This document shows positions 1-11,818 of a stretch of DNA of 64,000 nt, in pieces. Location of the stretch: the NCBI GenBank assembly GCA_025618425.1, contig CM046836.1, positions 28,786,140 to 28,850,139 on the forward strand, read 5' to 3'. Origin of the DNA: Heliocidaris tuberculata (taxonomy: Eukaryota > Echinodermata > Echinoidea > Camarodonta > Echinometridae). The translations under genes were made by a program, and so were the position numbers. A model generated the notes under the pieces. The model searched no databases and was not told where the DNA came from. It was given only the letters and a program-made list of their open reading frames with translations. Position 1 is the first letter of the stretch; each line of letters begins with the position of its first letter.

Positions 1-371
1 TTTTTTTTTTTCTTTTTGATTTTTTTTTTTTAATGCTTTCACCTTCATATGGGACCTCTTGTTTGAAAAGGTGTGGATTGCTATTTCGACAATCAAGAAC
101 TAACCTCAGTTTTTCTTTATTTTCTGCAACAGTAAGCGGATTTATTACTTTTTGGTTTCTTATAGACTTCAGAAACACAACCTCATTTTATAAGATTATA
201 TATTTCTTTTTTAACGAATCCTTTATTTCGAATGGCTGAACTGTTATTCTTACTCTCGGACTTTTGAGGACATGTTATAAGAGGTAGCTTATAATCCTCG
301 GAAATCACATCTAATAAAATATGATGATTGGTTCCACTTTCTTCCCGCTTTTCTTTTGCGGCTTTTAGCCT

Positions 372-716
372 TCAAACAAGAATTTTGAGTTTACAACTCG
401 TTTCAGAATTTATCTCGATATCTGTATTTCTTTCCCCATTTGCAATTGCATTGTCGTTATTCTGCGAATTCACATTTTCAAATTGGACATCAAATTCAAA
501 TTCACTTATCTTTTCGTTTCTTGCTTCCCTGTTGGATGCCACGTCCCTGCATTCGAACCGCCAATGACCAAACTTCCCACAAGCGAAGCAGGCCCCAGTT
601 CTCCTCTTGAAGTCCCAGTGCTCCCCGTTGGGTTTCGTGTTGGACCACGACAAAATAGGCGTTGGCCCCTTCTCGCTGTTATACGGGCGAGAGAAATTTC
701 TTTCGTGGTGCTTGGC
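372..716 (-). pseudogene. Gag-like CCHC zinc-knuckle fragment of a retroelement
   Basis: An open minus-strand frame runs from a stop at 717-719 to a stop at 372-374. It contains CFACGKFGHWRFEC, which fits the C-x2-C-x4-H-x4-C zinc knuckle of retroelement Gag proteins, preceded by a basic stretch and followed by an acidic, Asn-rich tail. Upstream (717-800) the adjacent frame reads STDIAILVRAKRKM, so the protein probably crosses a frameshift near 715. No protease, reverse transcriptase or LTR is visible nearby, so this is read as a decayed remnant. The class (DIRS-like, Ty3-like or other) cannot be decided. The knuckle is directly seen; the retroelement origin is inference. Confidence 0.5.
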
Positions 717-1046
717 TCATCTTTCGCTTTGCCCTAACTAAAATCGCGATGTCTGTCGAATCCATGCTATCTCTGTCCCTGGCTCGGTCAAGGTTTGTAC
801 GAAGGTCTGACAAAGCTAGAATGGCTACCACGCCTTCTTCCCTCTCTAGTTATGCATTTCTCAACATTCCTTTCTCTTCTAAATACCATCACTTCCACCT
901 GCCTAAAACAAAATATTCAAACCCTCCCGCTTCCGCGGGCTCGTGGCAACTCGCCACTTTACCTGTTACGTAATCATTCATGAATACGCATATATACAAA
1001 ATTTTTCTGCTCTACGATGTACCGCAGGAAAATACAATTATCGTAT

Positions 1047-1205
1047 AGGGTTGGTAACATCTGTCCGATAACGATAATGTTAACGATAACTCTAGAGCCT
1101 CCCTAGATCCACGAGCACAATCACACGTATACACACCATACAGTAGGGTGTACAGTTAATTGAAAATCTCGTTATCGTTATTGGACAAATGTGACCAGCC
1201 CTTAA
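1047..1205. mobile_element. Palindromic TIR element, GATAACG family, copy 1
   Basis: The left tip (agggttggtaacatctgtcc then ataacgataa) is matched in reverse complement by the right tip (aagggctggtcacatttgtcc). The same ends recur at 34989-35656 and, more diverged, at 53571-54008. No coding capacity. The adjoining 1206-1245 (tttatgaaacagggccc) looks like half of the 40476-40613 palindromic family. Confidence 0.6.
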
Positions 1206-1245
1206 CTTGTTATTGATAATAAATTTTATGAAACAGGGCCCAGTG

Positions 1246-2355
1246 ATAAATTCAGAAATCTATTCATCTTGTTTTATTTTATTTAGAATTGCAGTTGTCA
1301 CAAAAAAAAGTAAGTTTCACAAATCATACCAATTTAAAACACTTTCAGTATGTAATATATCAGTGTACATTTGATTCTTCTCAACGGACTTAATCATTCA
1401 TCAACTCTTTCTTTTCAGAATGCTTACAGAAATATTTTCATAACACTACCGGTATACATGTATTTGATGAGTCTGTATTCACCAAGCAAATTTGTCACAA
1501 ATTTCTCTTCTGTGGTAAGCTATTAAGTAAAAAGGATATCATTGACTAATATGGTCCATTTGTCCTGTCACGATTCACTTAATAGTAAATGTATTTTGTG
1601 AATTTCCACTCAGGAAAATCGTCATAAATGTCACTGCTGTGAAAGGTTTAAAAAGTAACTGAAGTAAAAAAAGGTAATTTACAATGACGTTGCTGACTGT
1701 GATAGTGCATTTATCGAGTATCATTCACTTTAGGCCTTGTCAGTTCTTGGACAAATTTTATCCCGTTCAGCACTAAAAGCCCTCACATGCTGGCATTCCC
1801 ATGCATTTCTTTCTTATTTCGTATCTATCACCGGCCACGCAAAACGCAAAACTTTCCCATAAATGACCGCTTTTGATGCGCTCTGTCGTTAATAATTAGC
1901 TTCTAGGAGAGTCGTATTGGTGATTAAAAATGGACATAGCATACAGATGTAGAGTAACAATATATCTTTGTCGTGCCATATCTCATAAACCGTGGACTTA
2001 AGCATAATCCGCACACGTCATTTATTTTTCTCTAATTGCGAATATCCCTTTTTTCGGAAAAGGCAAAGTAATGTTTTAATAATCAGTAGTGGTCATTCAA
2101 CTTGTGCCCTCAACATAAGACTTTAAAACGCAAAGAAGTCCATATTTTATACTCCCCACATCCATATTGTAGAATACGTACACATATAAAATCCACTTAT
2201 TGGCGTAATGTCAATGTAGAAAAAGAAGAGTATAAAAAAATTTGCCTTAATCCGGATTTGGGAGGGGAGTGGGAGAGGGCCGTATGGCGTACATTTGCTT
2301 TTTCCTCCACTCACTTTCTTTATATCTCTCCCTCTCTCTTCTTTCTTCAACATTA
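1246..2355. other. Gene-free stretch
   Basis: AT-rich unique-looking sequence with no ORF, splice-flanked exon, tRNA-like box or inverted repeat that I can support. Confidence 0.5.
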
Positions 2356-2390
2356 TGTTGTGTGTGTGTGTGGGGGGGGGGGGGGGGGGG
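2356..2390 (+). repeat. (TG)n followed by a G homopolymer
   Basis: A short TG dinucleotide run passes directly into about 19 consecutive G. Long overlapping ORFs here on both strands are low-complexity artefacts. Confidence 0.9.
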
Positions 2391-2575
2391 TTCCCCTGTG
2401 CCCGCCGAAGCAACGCCATTGGTTGAATGCATTTATATGTATCCTCATTATTTTTAGGAAATCTTATGTCTAATAGAGGATTTGTTTTGACCAAGAAAGA
2501 TGACTATGGATCAGAACTTCTACAAAATATTTCATGGTTGGGCAAAATATGCCCAATTTCTTTTTGCTCAACCAT

Positions 2576-2701
2576 CTGGGGAGCGTTTCAGTGATTTTTA
2601 CTGACAAATTTGCTCTCAGCCAATCAGATGCAAGGATTTCAGTAGCTTATAACAGTTGTCAGTAAAGTCACTGACAAAACGCTTGATGAAACGCTCCCCA
2701 G
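2576..2701. mobile_element. Palindromic MITE, GGGGAGCGTTTCA family, copy 1
   Basis: Ends ctggggagcgtttca and tgaaacgctccccag are reverse complements. Inner arms containing tcactgacaaa also pair, and the centre carries agccaatcagatgcaagg. Sister copies are at 30134-30275 and 40476-40613. Non-coding. Confidence 0.75.
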
Positions 2702-3169
2702 AGCACTTATGTATCCAAGCTTTGCCCCTAATTTCTTAAATGTAAACCATTTTATCTTCGTAAGGAGTATATGACTTGGGGTAATTGTCCTTGGATGCCG
2801 GGGGGAGGGGGTTAACAACATTAACGAATTAGGTTATTTTATATTTTGGGGGATAAGTTTTTTAATCATCATGATCATAGCACGTATTCATTTGTCCACC
2901 AATCTCTTGTCGAAAGCGTATATTCAATACAATAGTACAAAGCGAAAAGAAAGAGGCCACACAAGATGAATATGGTTATAATCAGTGTATTTTTGAAATT
3001 TATACAATTCATCTGAAAAGACTTCATTTGACTGACATGTAATGAAATAATGTCATTTTTGCATACAACCACTGTATACCACTGCTATTTCACATGTACA
3101 GCTTTGGTGCTGAATAACAATTCACTGAATATAACTTTGTATTATACATGGAGAAGTAGTATCATGAGA

Positions 3170-3370
3170 GTCTAGCGAGGAATGGAAATCCACTCTTTTA
3201 CAAGTCATATTGGGGATCACTTTGTTTGGAGTTGAATCCACTCCTAAATCATAATGGATTCCACTATTTTTGAGCGTGGAATCCCCCCCCCCCCCCCAAG
3301 AAAAAAAAAAAAAAACCAAAGTGATTCCAAATATGACTACTAAAAATGGTGGATTCCACTCCTGTATATT
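3170..3370. mobile_element. Hairpin MITE with GTGGATTCCACTC arms
   Basis: Left arm (ggaaatccactc, then agtcatattggggatcactt) pairs with right arm (aagtgattccaaatatgact, then ggtggattccactc). The loop holds a C run followed by an A run (3286-3315). A diverged relative lies at 58575-58700. Confidence 0.55.
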
Positions 3371-3490
3371 CAGATTGTGCCCTTTAACGTCTATACAATT
3401 CACTCTAATTACATAGAAGAGCTGTCATGCATTCACAGAAAGAAATGCACTTGATATAATTAGTGATATGCTGAAAGAATAACGTAGACC

Positions 3491-3660
3491 ATGGGCCGAG
3501 GCCTGTTTTCTTGCTTAGTTTTCGAGTTCCGTGGTCCATCTCTGGGAAGTACCTAAAAATGTGCTAGATATGTTCAAAACATGTACCTGAAACATGAATG
3601 ACATGTTCCCACGTTTGAAACTTGGGCATTAAGTAGAAATGGCAGAAAACAAAGAAAAAG
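3491..3660 (+). repeat. Left inverted repeat of a 4.26-kb unit
   Basis: ccatgggccgaggcctg followed by gttccgtggtccatctctgg and gaagta recurs in reverse complement at 7689-7748. The similarity seems to continue inward about 130 bp (atgttccca ... cttgggcat on the left, atgttcccatttgcag ... ttgggcat on the right). Confidence 0.6.
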
Positions 3661-5954
3661 TAAAGAATTGGTTGCTAGGGACATTTTTACCTTAGCAACC
3701 ATGAAATAGAGAGGTATTTCTTCGAATATTTTGCAGCAGATATAGTCATTAGACACAGAGATGGTATTTTGAGCAATGTGATGTCATGTAATGATGGTCA
3801 ATCATATAAAATCTAATTTGCATATTAATACCTTATAGTAAGTTATCCTCCTAGAAACCAAGTATACATGTATGTGATCAAATGTCTCATGAAATGATCA
3901 GTGTAATCAGACATAGAATCAGATGTATTTGCTTTGCCTGAGGGGAGGACAGTGTCTGTCTGCTGCCCTATACCCCCACATCCACCCCTCCCCACCCTAA
4001 TCAGTTCACACATCAGCCCCCCCCCCCAAAAAAAAAAAAAAAAAAACCAAAACACACACAGACACACATGTACATCCATGAAGTGAAAACAACATAAATG
4101 AATACGGTGTATCACCCAAAATAAGCAAGATGTTTTCTATCCAAATTTTCATAATGTGCCCATTCTCTTTTTTCAATTTAAAATTCGTACTGTGCCCATT
4201 CTCTTTTTTGAATTTACACACAGCCATCATTGTCACACATACAGATCTACTTGCACATGTACTGGCAAGCCCCCCCCCCCCCCCCCCCTCAAGTTAATAC
4301 TGAATAACTGACCTAATCAGAAAATAGAATAAATGAATACGAGATATAAAGTGTTTGAGGTGTACAAATTAAAAGGCCTCTGAAGGTTAATCTCCTGTTT
4401 ATCCTGGATACAAGCACATACCCCTCCACCCCAACCCCCCCCCCCCAGCACTTTTCATGTATTCCTTTTAATCATTTGTTATCCTGTTCTCTTAATATGT
4501 ATCACCTTATTTCTCTCTCTCTCTCTCTGTGACCTTACATATGAAAAACAATGCAGGAATATAAGCATGACACATAACTGTATATTCATGTTGCATATTT
4601 TAATTTTTGATAAAATTCACTGTTGGATACTTGGATTTACAAACACTCTTGATATAATTCAAACCAGTCTTTACGTACATGTAGTTTGTATTAGCATCAA
4701 ACAAGTACATGTGCGTAGGCCTGTATATATGTAAAATCACATTTTGCACAAAGTGTTCAACAAAGCTTGAACATTTTATATTTCTCAGCAAGTAGTGATG
4801 TATTTTATTTATTCATGATTAAATGTGATCATGTCTGCCAAATTAATCAGGTAACCATTGTAACTTCTAAGCCCATGAATTGTACTTTACTAGTATTTTT
4901 GAAGTGTAAAACTCCTACTCACAGGTGCATTGAAAACCACTTCCAAAGTGAATGATTACTACATCTCATACCCCTAATTTTGGAGCACATCAGCAAAAAG
5001 TACATCTCAGCAACAGTCAATAACTATGTACATGTACATCAGAGATTTCACATCTGGCCTAGAGTATAGCAACTTCATGGTCCTGATTAGAAAGCTGTCA
5101 ATTCTTGAAATTCGTTTCAATCTCATTCATTCGAACTTAAAAACAGAGACATGGATTGTCCCTATTTAGAAGATTTACGTATAGATTAACTTTAAATTTG
5201 ACATGTATTCAAAATCATACAAAAAAGATTCTTAGTACATTGTTATTGTCAGAATATTCAATCCATTTCACTGTACTTGAGAAAGGCTTAAACTTGTTAT
5301 CTAATTCGCACTCACAGAAAAATACAGAACATTGCATTATTTATCATTTTCGGATATTTTACCGCTCCCACTACAAATACATGTAGTAACACATGATTCC
5401 ACACAAAATTACAAAATTATAAGATAGATGGAGCAATGACTATGAGAGGGCATATGAATCATGAAAGCTAATATGCAGAATAACGGTATTCCACACAATA
5501 TGGAAATGCTTGTGAGAATACCTGGCTGAAAAAAATTGTAACTTTCAAAACTGTGATAAAACATGTAACACGTGTTTTGAAAAATTTCTTTCGTAAGGTA
5601 TTATGTGTTATGAGTGAAGCTCATCTGCATATTAACTGAAAAACATACGAATTTACATTTTTTTTAAAATTTGTTCTCGCAAATAGGATTAACCAGACTA
5701 TTTTGCGAGTGGTCAGATTTTAGATTGGGTAATCAACAAGCAGCAATGATATTATACATGTACTTTTGCAAAGTGAAGGGGTGAATTAGCACAGCCTGCA
5801 TTGCATACAGCCACGCTGCGCTAGTATGTATGAATGTTGCCAATATTTCAGCATGTTGTTAAATTCGTGAAAATAACCCCCCTGCAGAATATATGGCATA
5901 TACAGAAATTTCTGTAATTTTAATACATGTACTTCACAGCCTTTACCCACTCAC
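3661..5954. other. Interior of the 4.26-kb unit, left part
   Basis: No confident exon on either strand. Contains a small hairpin (gttgctaggg / accttagcaac, 3670-3701), C/A homopolymers (4017-4046, 4270-4289), a C run at 4435-4446 and (CT)n at 4513-4528. Downstream exons of the minus-strand chain at 5955-7449, if any remain, would be expected here but I could not find them. Confidence 0.4.
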
Positions 5955-6084
5955 ACTTCTGCAATTGATTTACAGAAATGTTCATATGACTGTTCATAGA
6001 AGTTCTTCTCAAGACCTGCTTCTTTGTCCTTTGGGAGGAATCTTGTGTAGTTCTGGTAGGAGGTGAAGTATGGCTGAAGTGATA
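5955..6084 (-). CDS. Candidate exon 4 of unidentified minus-strand gene
   Basis: After an AG acceptor (tgaatgtgag) the frame stays open for 43 codons, including QPYFTSYQNYTRFLPKDK and NFYEQSYEHFCKSIAEV. It then meets a canonical GTGAGT donor at 5949-5954, leaving phase 2. The peptide has the composition of a folded globular segment, unlike shadow ORFs nearby. I do not recognise the family. Phase 0 at its 5' side matches exon 3. No continuation exon was found downstream. Confidence 0.45.
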
Positions 6085-6173
6085 TCTCACATTCAAAGCA
6101 AGAAGGTCTTTCAGACAAGTCTTGAGCAGAATCGTCTCATCTTTGCTCATTTATGCAGCTTGTACCAGCTTAC

Positions 6174-6257
6174 CTGCATAAATTGTTTCTCTTTCGTTCT
6201 TTTTCTTGTGAATTGTTTATCCACTGTTTTGTCCTTTTTTCCATATGATGCACTGGA
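6174..6257 (-). CDS. Candidate exon 3 of unidentified minus-strand gene
   Basis: An 84-nt phase 0-0 exon between a ttcttccag acceptor and a GTAAGC donor encodes a Lys-rich peptide (SSASYGKKDKTVDKQFT, then RKRTKEKQFMQ). The intron separating it from exon 2 would be only 47 nt (6258-6304), unusually short, which is the main doubt. Confidence 0.4.
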
Positions 6258-6304
6258 CTGGAAGAACATGGTGAACCCTTGGCTAAATATATCATTCACA
6301 TTAC

Positions 6305-6405
6305 CTCAGTCATAGTTGTCGGACCTTCAAATGTGGCTCCATTACTGCTTCCGTCTTGCGTGGAATATCGATGGTCCTTGTGGCTGGGAGCATTGTTTTC
6401 AAAGA
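6305..6405 (-). CDS. Candidate exon 2 of unidentified minus-strand gene
   Basis: A 101-nt exon starts after a good acceptor (tttctttttag) and ends at GTAATG. Entered in phase 1 from exon 1 it reads VFENNAPSHKDHRYSTQD and on to PTTMTE, open to the donor in phase 0. Entered in phase 0 it instead reads SLKTMLPATRTIDIPRKTE and stops 5 nt before the donor. The first reading is preferred because it links in phase to exons 3 and 4. Confidence 0.4.
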
Positions 6406-7340
6406 CTAAAAAGAAACATAAAAATATAAGAGATTTAATGCCATTTGCTCTTTTATAAAAAATGAAATACGATATACAATTTGATTTAAAAACACATTAA
6501 ATCTAATCACCTTCTCCTACATTAATGTATATTGAAGTTTTGAAGTGGAATTAAGTCCCCATAGCATATTGCCCGGAGTGGGGGGGGGGGGGGGGGCTAT
6601 TTTAACGATAACGCTGATTGGTCAAAATGTGAATAGGTCTATCAATAGATTGTCTTCACCCAATAATTTTAGTATTTGTTAATATTGTAAAATAGGACAC
6701 GCCATTCATTCACTCAGCATAGAAGTTCTTCATTGCTAGCTCACCGGATTCAGGGACTCTTCAACTCTCTTACTATGCTACAAATTTGAGGCTTCAGAGT
6801 TGAAAGTGAAATTTTAAATAGTATTTTCCTCTCATGTATGAATGATCTAGAATGGACCATAGCCTGTTAACACACACAAAAGCTATTGAAGCCTATTCAC
6901 CTGTAAATGCTATTGTGGAGTACAAGATTACCTCCAGATAAGCTTGTCCATGTACTATAAGTGATTAATTGATAAATCTACTACATGTATGATGTACATG
7001 TATAATCATGCATAGCTTTGCTAGAAAGTGAATGCCTTATTCATAATAAAAATGGGTGTTTAGACATTCATATTTTCATAATGAGACAGTCTACCTACAT
7101 GTTGTGATATCCTAATAAGGAAATGATTATTTGTGGGTAAATTCAACTGATTTTTTAGATAAGCCCACTCAAAAAGTCAAACTAAACTGAAGGAGTCAAT
7201 CCACAACACAAATACCAATGCATGGGACTGGTAGTTGAAAAGTTGTGCCCACAGTTCATGCAAGTAAAACCTGGTGAAAATATGACTGTTCATAATAATG
7301 CTTTCCCCCAAAACACAAAAACATAACACTAATCAAATAC

Positions 7341-7449
7341 CTTCTTGTTCTGCTCTTTCTTGCTTCTTCCTGGCCCTCTCAATCCTAGTTTTGTTGGTGA
7401 ATCGCTTGATTCAATGGTCATGGTGTAAGATGCTCTGTGTGGCAGACAT
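7341..7449 (-). CDS. Candidate first exon with an in-frame stop
   Basis: ATG at 7447-7449 has A at -3 and lies just downstream of two CCAAT boxes. The frame reads MSATQSILHHDH, a TGA (7411-7413), then IKRFTNKTRIERARKKQERA up to a GTATTT donor in phase 1. That phase fits exon 2. If the TGA is real, this frame is broken, or initiation is elsewhere. A second ATG at 7419-7421 in another frame gives MTIESSDSPTKLGLRGPGR and, spliced to exon 2, a complete 58-codon ORF. Possible pseudogene or captured gene fragment. Unrecognised family. Confidence 0.35.
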
Positions 7450-7487
7450 GGTACATGCACACAAACACTCAGAGTACGAGGGCTGTG

Positions 7488-7532
7488 ATTGGCCATTTGC
7501 ACTCAGGTCTCTAATAGCCCAGCTGTGATTGG
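7488..7532 (-). promoter_or_regulatory. Two CCAAT boxes 40 bp apart
   Basis: GCTGTGATTGG occurs twice (ATTGG at 7488-7492 and 7528-7532), which on the minus strand gives two CCAATCACAGC boxes 40-80 bp upstream of the first ATG of the exon chain. Paired CCAAT boxes are typical NF-Y sites in animal promoters. No TATA box is seen. The promoter role is inference. Confidence 0.4.
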
Positions 7533-7599
7533 TCACTTAAGGACCAGATATGACATCATCATTGCAGGAAAGCTGTCTGCTCATTGTTGCAACTTTATA

Positions 7600-7748
7600 T
7601 CAAAATTGTGAAAATATGCCCAAAATCTGCAAATGGGAACATTCACCACTGCTCTTAGATATATGTCCATTAATCATTTATGATAAAATAAAGTACTTCC
7701 CAGAGATGGACCACGGAACTGAAGAATTTTGAGGCTCGGCCCATGGCC
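7600..7748 (-). repeat. Right inverted repeat of the 4.26-kb unit
   Basis: Reverse complement of 3491-3660: read on the minus strand it begins ggccatgggccgagcctc and continues through gttccgtggtccatctctgg. No convincing target duplication could be assigned at the outer edges. Confidence 0.6.
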
Positions 7749-8926
7749 TAAACGCCCATGATTCAGTTAAGGTGACGTGAAACAATACTTTCTTGTCAAC
7801 ATGGCGTGGTAAAATATTTTTGAAGCAAACAGTATGTCAGTGAGAAAAGAAAGATACATAATTCAAGAGTAGCCTAGGTAAAAACAAAGAAGAAGAAAAA
7901 AAAAATACCAAAACGGTGTTGTCACCTTGAACTTTGCGACGAAGAGAATTATTATCACCAAATAAACCCAAGAGCGAGAGAACAAAATGAGAAAAGCAGT
8001 CTTGCGAAATAGGTTATCGGTTTCGTTAGATATGGGGTGTAGCATGGGGAAAACCAAAAAGGTTCAGTATGAAAGAAACACATGGAAATCACTGACATAT
8101 TTTGTAATACAATATTCTATTTCACACTTGGTAAAGTCATTGATGGGTTATTTCAAAATTAAACTTTAAATACGGTGCAATTAGTCCGGCATTATGAACT
8201 AGAATATGGATTATTGAACATCAGCATTGATATCACATTTTCTCGGTGATAATTTACCCTTAATTTCTGACAAACAAGGAAAAAAGCTGTTGCATTTTTC
8301 AGGTTTTTTTTTTTTTGGGGGGGGGGGGATCAAAATTTTGAAGAGGGGCGCATTTCTCCGGTTTAGTACTTGGGACTGCATGGGTTTAGATGGGGACACG
8401 GGCCGGTGTTTATTACTCTATCTTCTACCTTGAGGTGTTCTCAGCTACATGCATTATCTGATGATATTGTACGTGTATTTGTACATTTGAGACTCTTCAC
8501 TTTATTCCGTGTGCCATCTAAAAATACTTGCCATCTTGTTTTCTTTGAACGGTATATATATATATGTATCATGTTTACACATGGATCTTCCTAATGACCC
8601 CAGAGTATTGAATGTTATGTCGTTAGATTTGTGTTGATCGATTCAATCTAGATTTTTGCTAAGAATTCCCCATATACATCTGAATGTTTTCTGAGTGCCA
8701 AAATAATCTCATGACAATGAAAATATCACCAGTTCTAAATTGTTGACTCGTCAAAGGTTTCAGTTTATTTATAACCCATACCGACATTACGTCAGAACTA
8801 TTCACATTCATCCTATTTGGCGCCAAATACTGCAATGTGGGACAGAATCATTGCTTGTCTGCGCAAACAAGACTAGACTCCCACGTGAAATGGCCAATGA
8901 CTGGTTGATTGAACAAGCCCCCGAGT
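7749..8926. other. Gene-free stretch
   Basis: No supported gene. Holds a T run running into a G run at 8306-8329 and a short TA repeat at 8553-8567. ORFs here are short and overlap low-complexity sequence. Confidence 0.5.
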
Positions 8927-9236
8927 CAGTGGCGTGGCGTGGGTCCTGAAATGGAGGGGGCACCGGCATCATGGGGGGGGGGGGGGGGGGGACTGTTTTT
9001 ACCCGGTGGATGCAATGCGAATTTAACAAGTTCATTGATTAAGGGAGGGTGTGTGAGAGAGTTCGTATCATCTTATTTCGAGAGGCCTGTGGCAGTATTG
9101 TTCTACAACTTTACATTTCGTTATCCTTTTATTGTAAACCAAAAATTGATTATGATCCTTTATGTTTGGATTCTCATCAAGAAAATGAATTTGAATTAGA
9201 ATATTTTTTTTCTCCTTTCCTTTGGCCTCTGTTCCC

Positions 9237-9281
<45 letters not shown>

Positions 9282-9362
9282 TCTCATTTTCACCCTTCTT
9301 ATAGCTACTTGATGTGAGGAGAGGGGGCACATGGCCCTGTGCCCCCTGTAGCTACGCCACTG
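8927..9362. mobile_element. hAT-like MITE, CAGTGGCGTRGC tips
   Basis: Left tip cagtggcgtggcgtggg and right tip tgtagctacgccactg are imperfect inverted repeats of the CA...TG type. Flanking octamers ccccgagt (8919-8926) and ccttgagt (9363-9370) agree at 6 of 8 positions, as expected for an aged 8-bp duplication of the hAT superfamily. Interior holds a G run (8973-8990) and a (CT)n microsatellite (9240-9278). No transposase. Confidence 0.65.
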
Positions 9363-11182
9363 CCTTGAGTAGAACTCTCTTACTGAATCCATTATGGTCA
9401 ATCCTGTCTCATTTCATTTCCCGTCTAATGCTTATTGACCTTATCACAACATGACCATTTTACATGGCAACGTTTGGTCATATGTAGCTTTGTCAAAAAA
9501 AACGAGGAAAATTTGTTCAAACGCGAGCCGGGGAGGTCTTAACATTATAATTCGTGAACGCGACATCATGTATTGAATAAATAAGCATTCTTGCTTTTCA
9601 CTTGATTAATTTTGATAGAACACTATCGCAAAGACCGTGTTTTATGGTAATTGCAATGTCCCATTCTACTGCCTATATATAGAAATCATGTTCGGACTGC
9701 GTAATTAAGTCCTTGGTCATGTTCACACATTTTAATCACATTCCATTAGCCATTTTCCAATTCACATTTTAATACTGATGCAATACTTTTTAGGTGCATA
9801 TTAATGTAAGTATTTCCCCACTCATGATAGTGAATAAAATTATGAAGAATAAATGTATAGACATTCATTATAGCGAGTATATAGCACCACGGAGAGCCAA
9901 ATCTCACATATGCAAATAAATAATCTGCTCTAGTGGATTTAGGGGCATACCCAGCCCGTGCCCTCTTTTAAATCCCAGTTGGCAATAATACAAAACCCTA
10001 CAATGTGCCACACTTCTCGATCCAAAATGATCTGAAAAAATATGAGAAAACATGACATTGGATTTTATTTGGCTTATAATTTGAAGTAATATATGATATG
10101 TGACAAAAATGAAATGGATGGATCCTACTTTCTTCATTCTCCACGAGATATATTCATCCTTTTACGGTGTAAAACAGAGAATGAGTTACATTTCGATTAA
10201 ACATATTAATAATGTTTCTCATCAAATCTATATTTTGAGTAATCCGTCTCTGTGACTTAAAACGGCAACATTTCCTCCTCACATTTCGCTTCGTTTCAGT
10301 AGTTATTATATTCCTTTACACATGCAAGTTCTTTATTTAATCGCGATGACCAGTTCTTCGATCTTACCTTATCTGTTACATGGCAATACTATTTGCACAC
10401 ACACTACCTTTGCATAAAATTCATAGCATTCACACAGCGATTCGAGTTCATTTAAAATGATATATCAAACATGTCAAAGAGAAAATATTTCAATTATAAT
10501 AAATGAATATGTATAATACAAGGCTCAAATATAAAGTCGATAGATATTTGGTTTGGAATGGGTGAAATTGTTTAAACAAAAGTATCATCAACCGTTACAA
10601 ATAAATTATTTGTCTATCACCAGAGTTGATAATCATGATCTTGTTTACAAACCATATACTGTAGATTCACACTATACGATCAATCGGGTTTGGTGTGACG
10701 TATGTTTGGCGCTATGTTTGGGTATGGAAAGGGCACAATATGAGCACGTAACGATTTGGGATATTTTGGCACATGTTCTGTTGAAAAGGTGATGGACTTT
10801 ATCTCTTTCATCTGAGATAGCTTACGAGTTTACTGACGTTTAGTATCACACCCTGCCACCCAGAAGGAATAAGAGTTGCCAACTTCTCCCGGAAACAAAA
10901 TGTCAAAGGGTACCGTGCAAAGAGCTAGAAAATTTCACTGAAAGAAAAGATTTTTTAAAAAAAACTACCTTTCTCGGGATAATCACAGTACATGCATGTC
11001 TGGTTGTATAGTAACCACGCAGAACTCAACTATCACGCACAATGCCTTTCACAGTTTCTACTAAAAAGTTTTAGCAGCATATGCCGCAAGAAGACAAGTG
11101 TTTGTCCAAAATCTCCCTCACCACTGACTTTGTCATATAGTAGTAAAGCATGACCAAGTGCGTTACATGTCGTTTTCCCCGA
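9363..11182. other. Gene-free stretch
   Basis: No coding or RNA gene supported. Near 9933-9975 (gtggatttaggggcatacc) there is a fragment resembling hAT-like relic ends seen again near 52600. Confidence 0.4.
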
Positions 11183-11440
11183 AGGTTCATATTTAAGAAT
11201 ATAGTGTTTGTTATTCCGAAGGTTCGTTATTCCAACGGTTTGTACTACCGAAGGTTCGTCATTCTGAAGGTTCGTGATTCCGAAAATAGGGCTTGCAATT
11301 CACAAGGTTCATAATTTCGAAACTCAAATAGAACCCAGTTTCATTTTCGGAATTACGAACTTTCGGAATGATGAACCCTTTATCATTTTCGGAATTATGA
11401 ACCTTTGGAAAAACGAAGCTTCGGCAATACGGGTGCCCCA
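11183..11440. repeat. GGTTCRTAATTCCGAA short-unit repeat, copy 1
   Basis: About ten degenerate 16-18 bp units, direct in the left half (ggttcgttattccgaa type) and inverted in the right half (ttcggaattacgaac type), ending in cgggtgccccacgctcc. Related blocks occur at 20263-20600 and 31325-31505. Non-coding, probably the body of a non-autonomous element. A (CAA)n run follows at 11478-11511. Confidence 0.7.
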
Positions 11441-11818
11441 CGCTCCAATGTGAACTGTGTCTTGATCAATCGAGAAAACAACAACAACAACAACAAAAAC
11501 AACAAACAACTGAAAATCTAGGTTAATCTGCATCCGAAGTGAATGCAAATGTTTTCATGACCGAATCATCATTTTAGGGATACCATGTTTACTTGAGTTG
11601 TCTACACTGCATACTACATTTTGATCAGTTATGGTGGCAAGCTTCATCTTACGCATCCCCTAGTACATCACAATTTTATAAGACAAAATAAAAATCCGGA
11701 ATCATCTTTGCTTGATGTTTTCATGAGCATGTATTCTCAAAACAACCGATTTTCTCAACTTCTCTGTAGAGTCACATCAAAATATCCGTACATATATCGA
11801 TTCGACCATTGTAAACCC

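Noticed and set aside
5830..5900. Further exon after ttctgcag (frame GGYFHEFNNMLKYWQ)
   Set aside because: Its phase does not match the phase 2 exit of the candidate exon at 5955-6084.
7341..7421. 58-codon ORF starting at 7421 and spliced to 6405 as a complete protein
   Set aside because: Possible, but its stop falls 5 nt before the exon 2 donor and it cannot use exons 3 and 4; kept only as an alternative to the in-phase chain.
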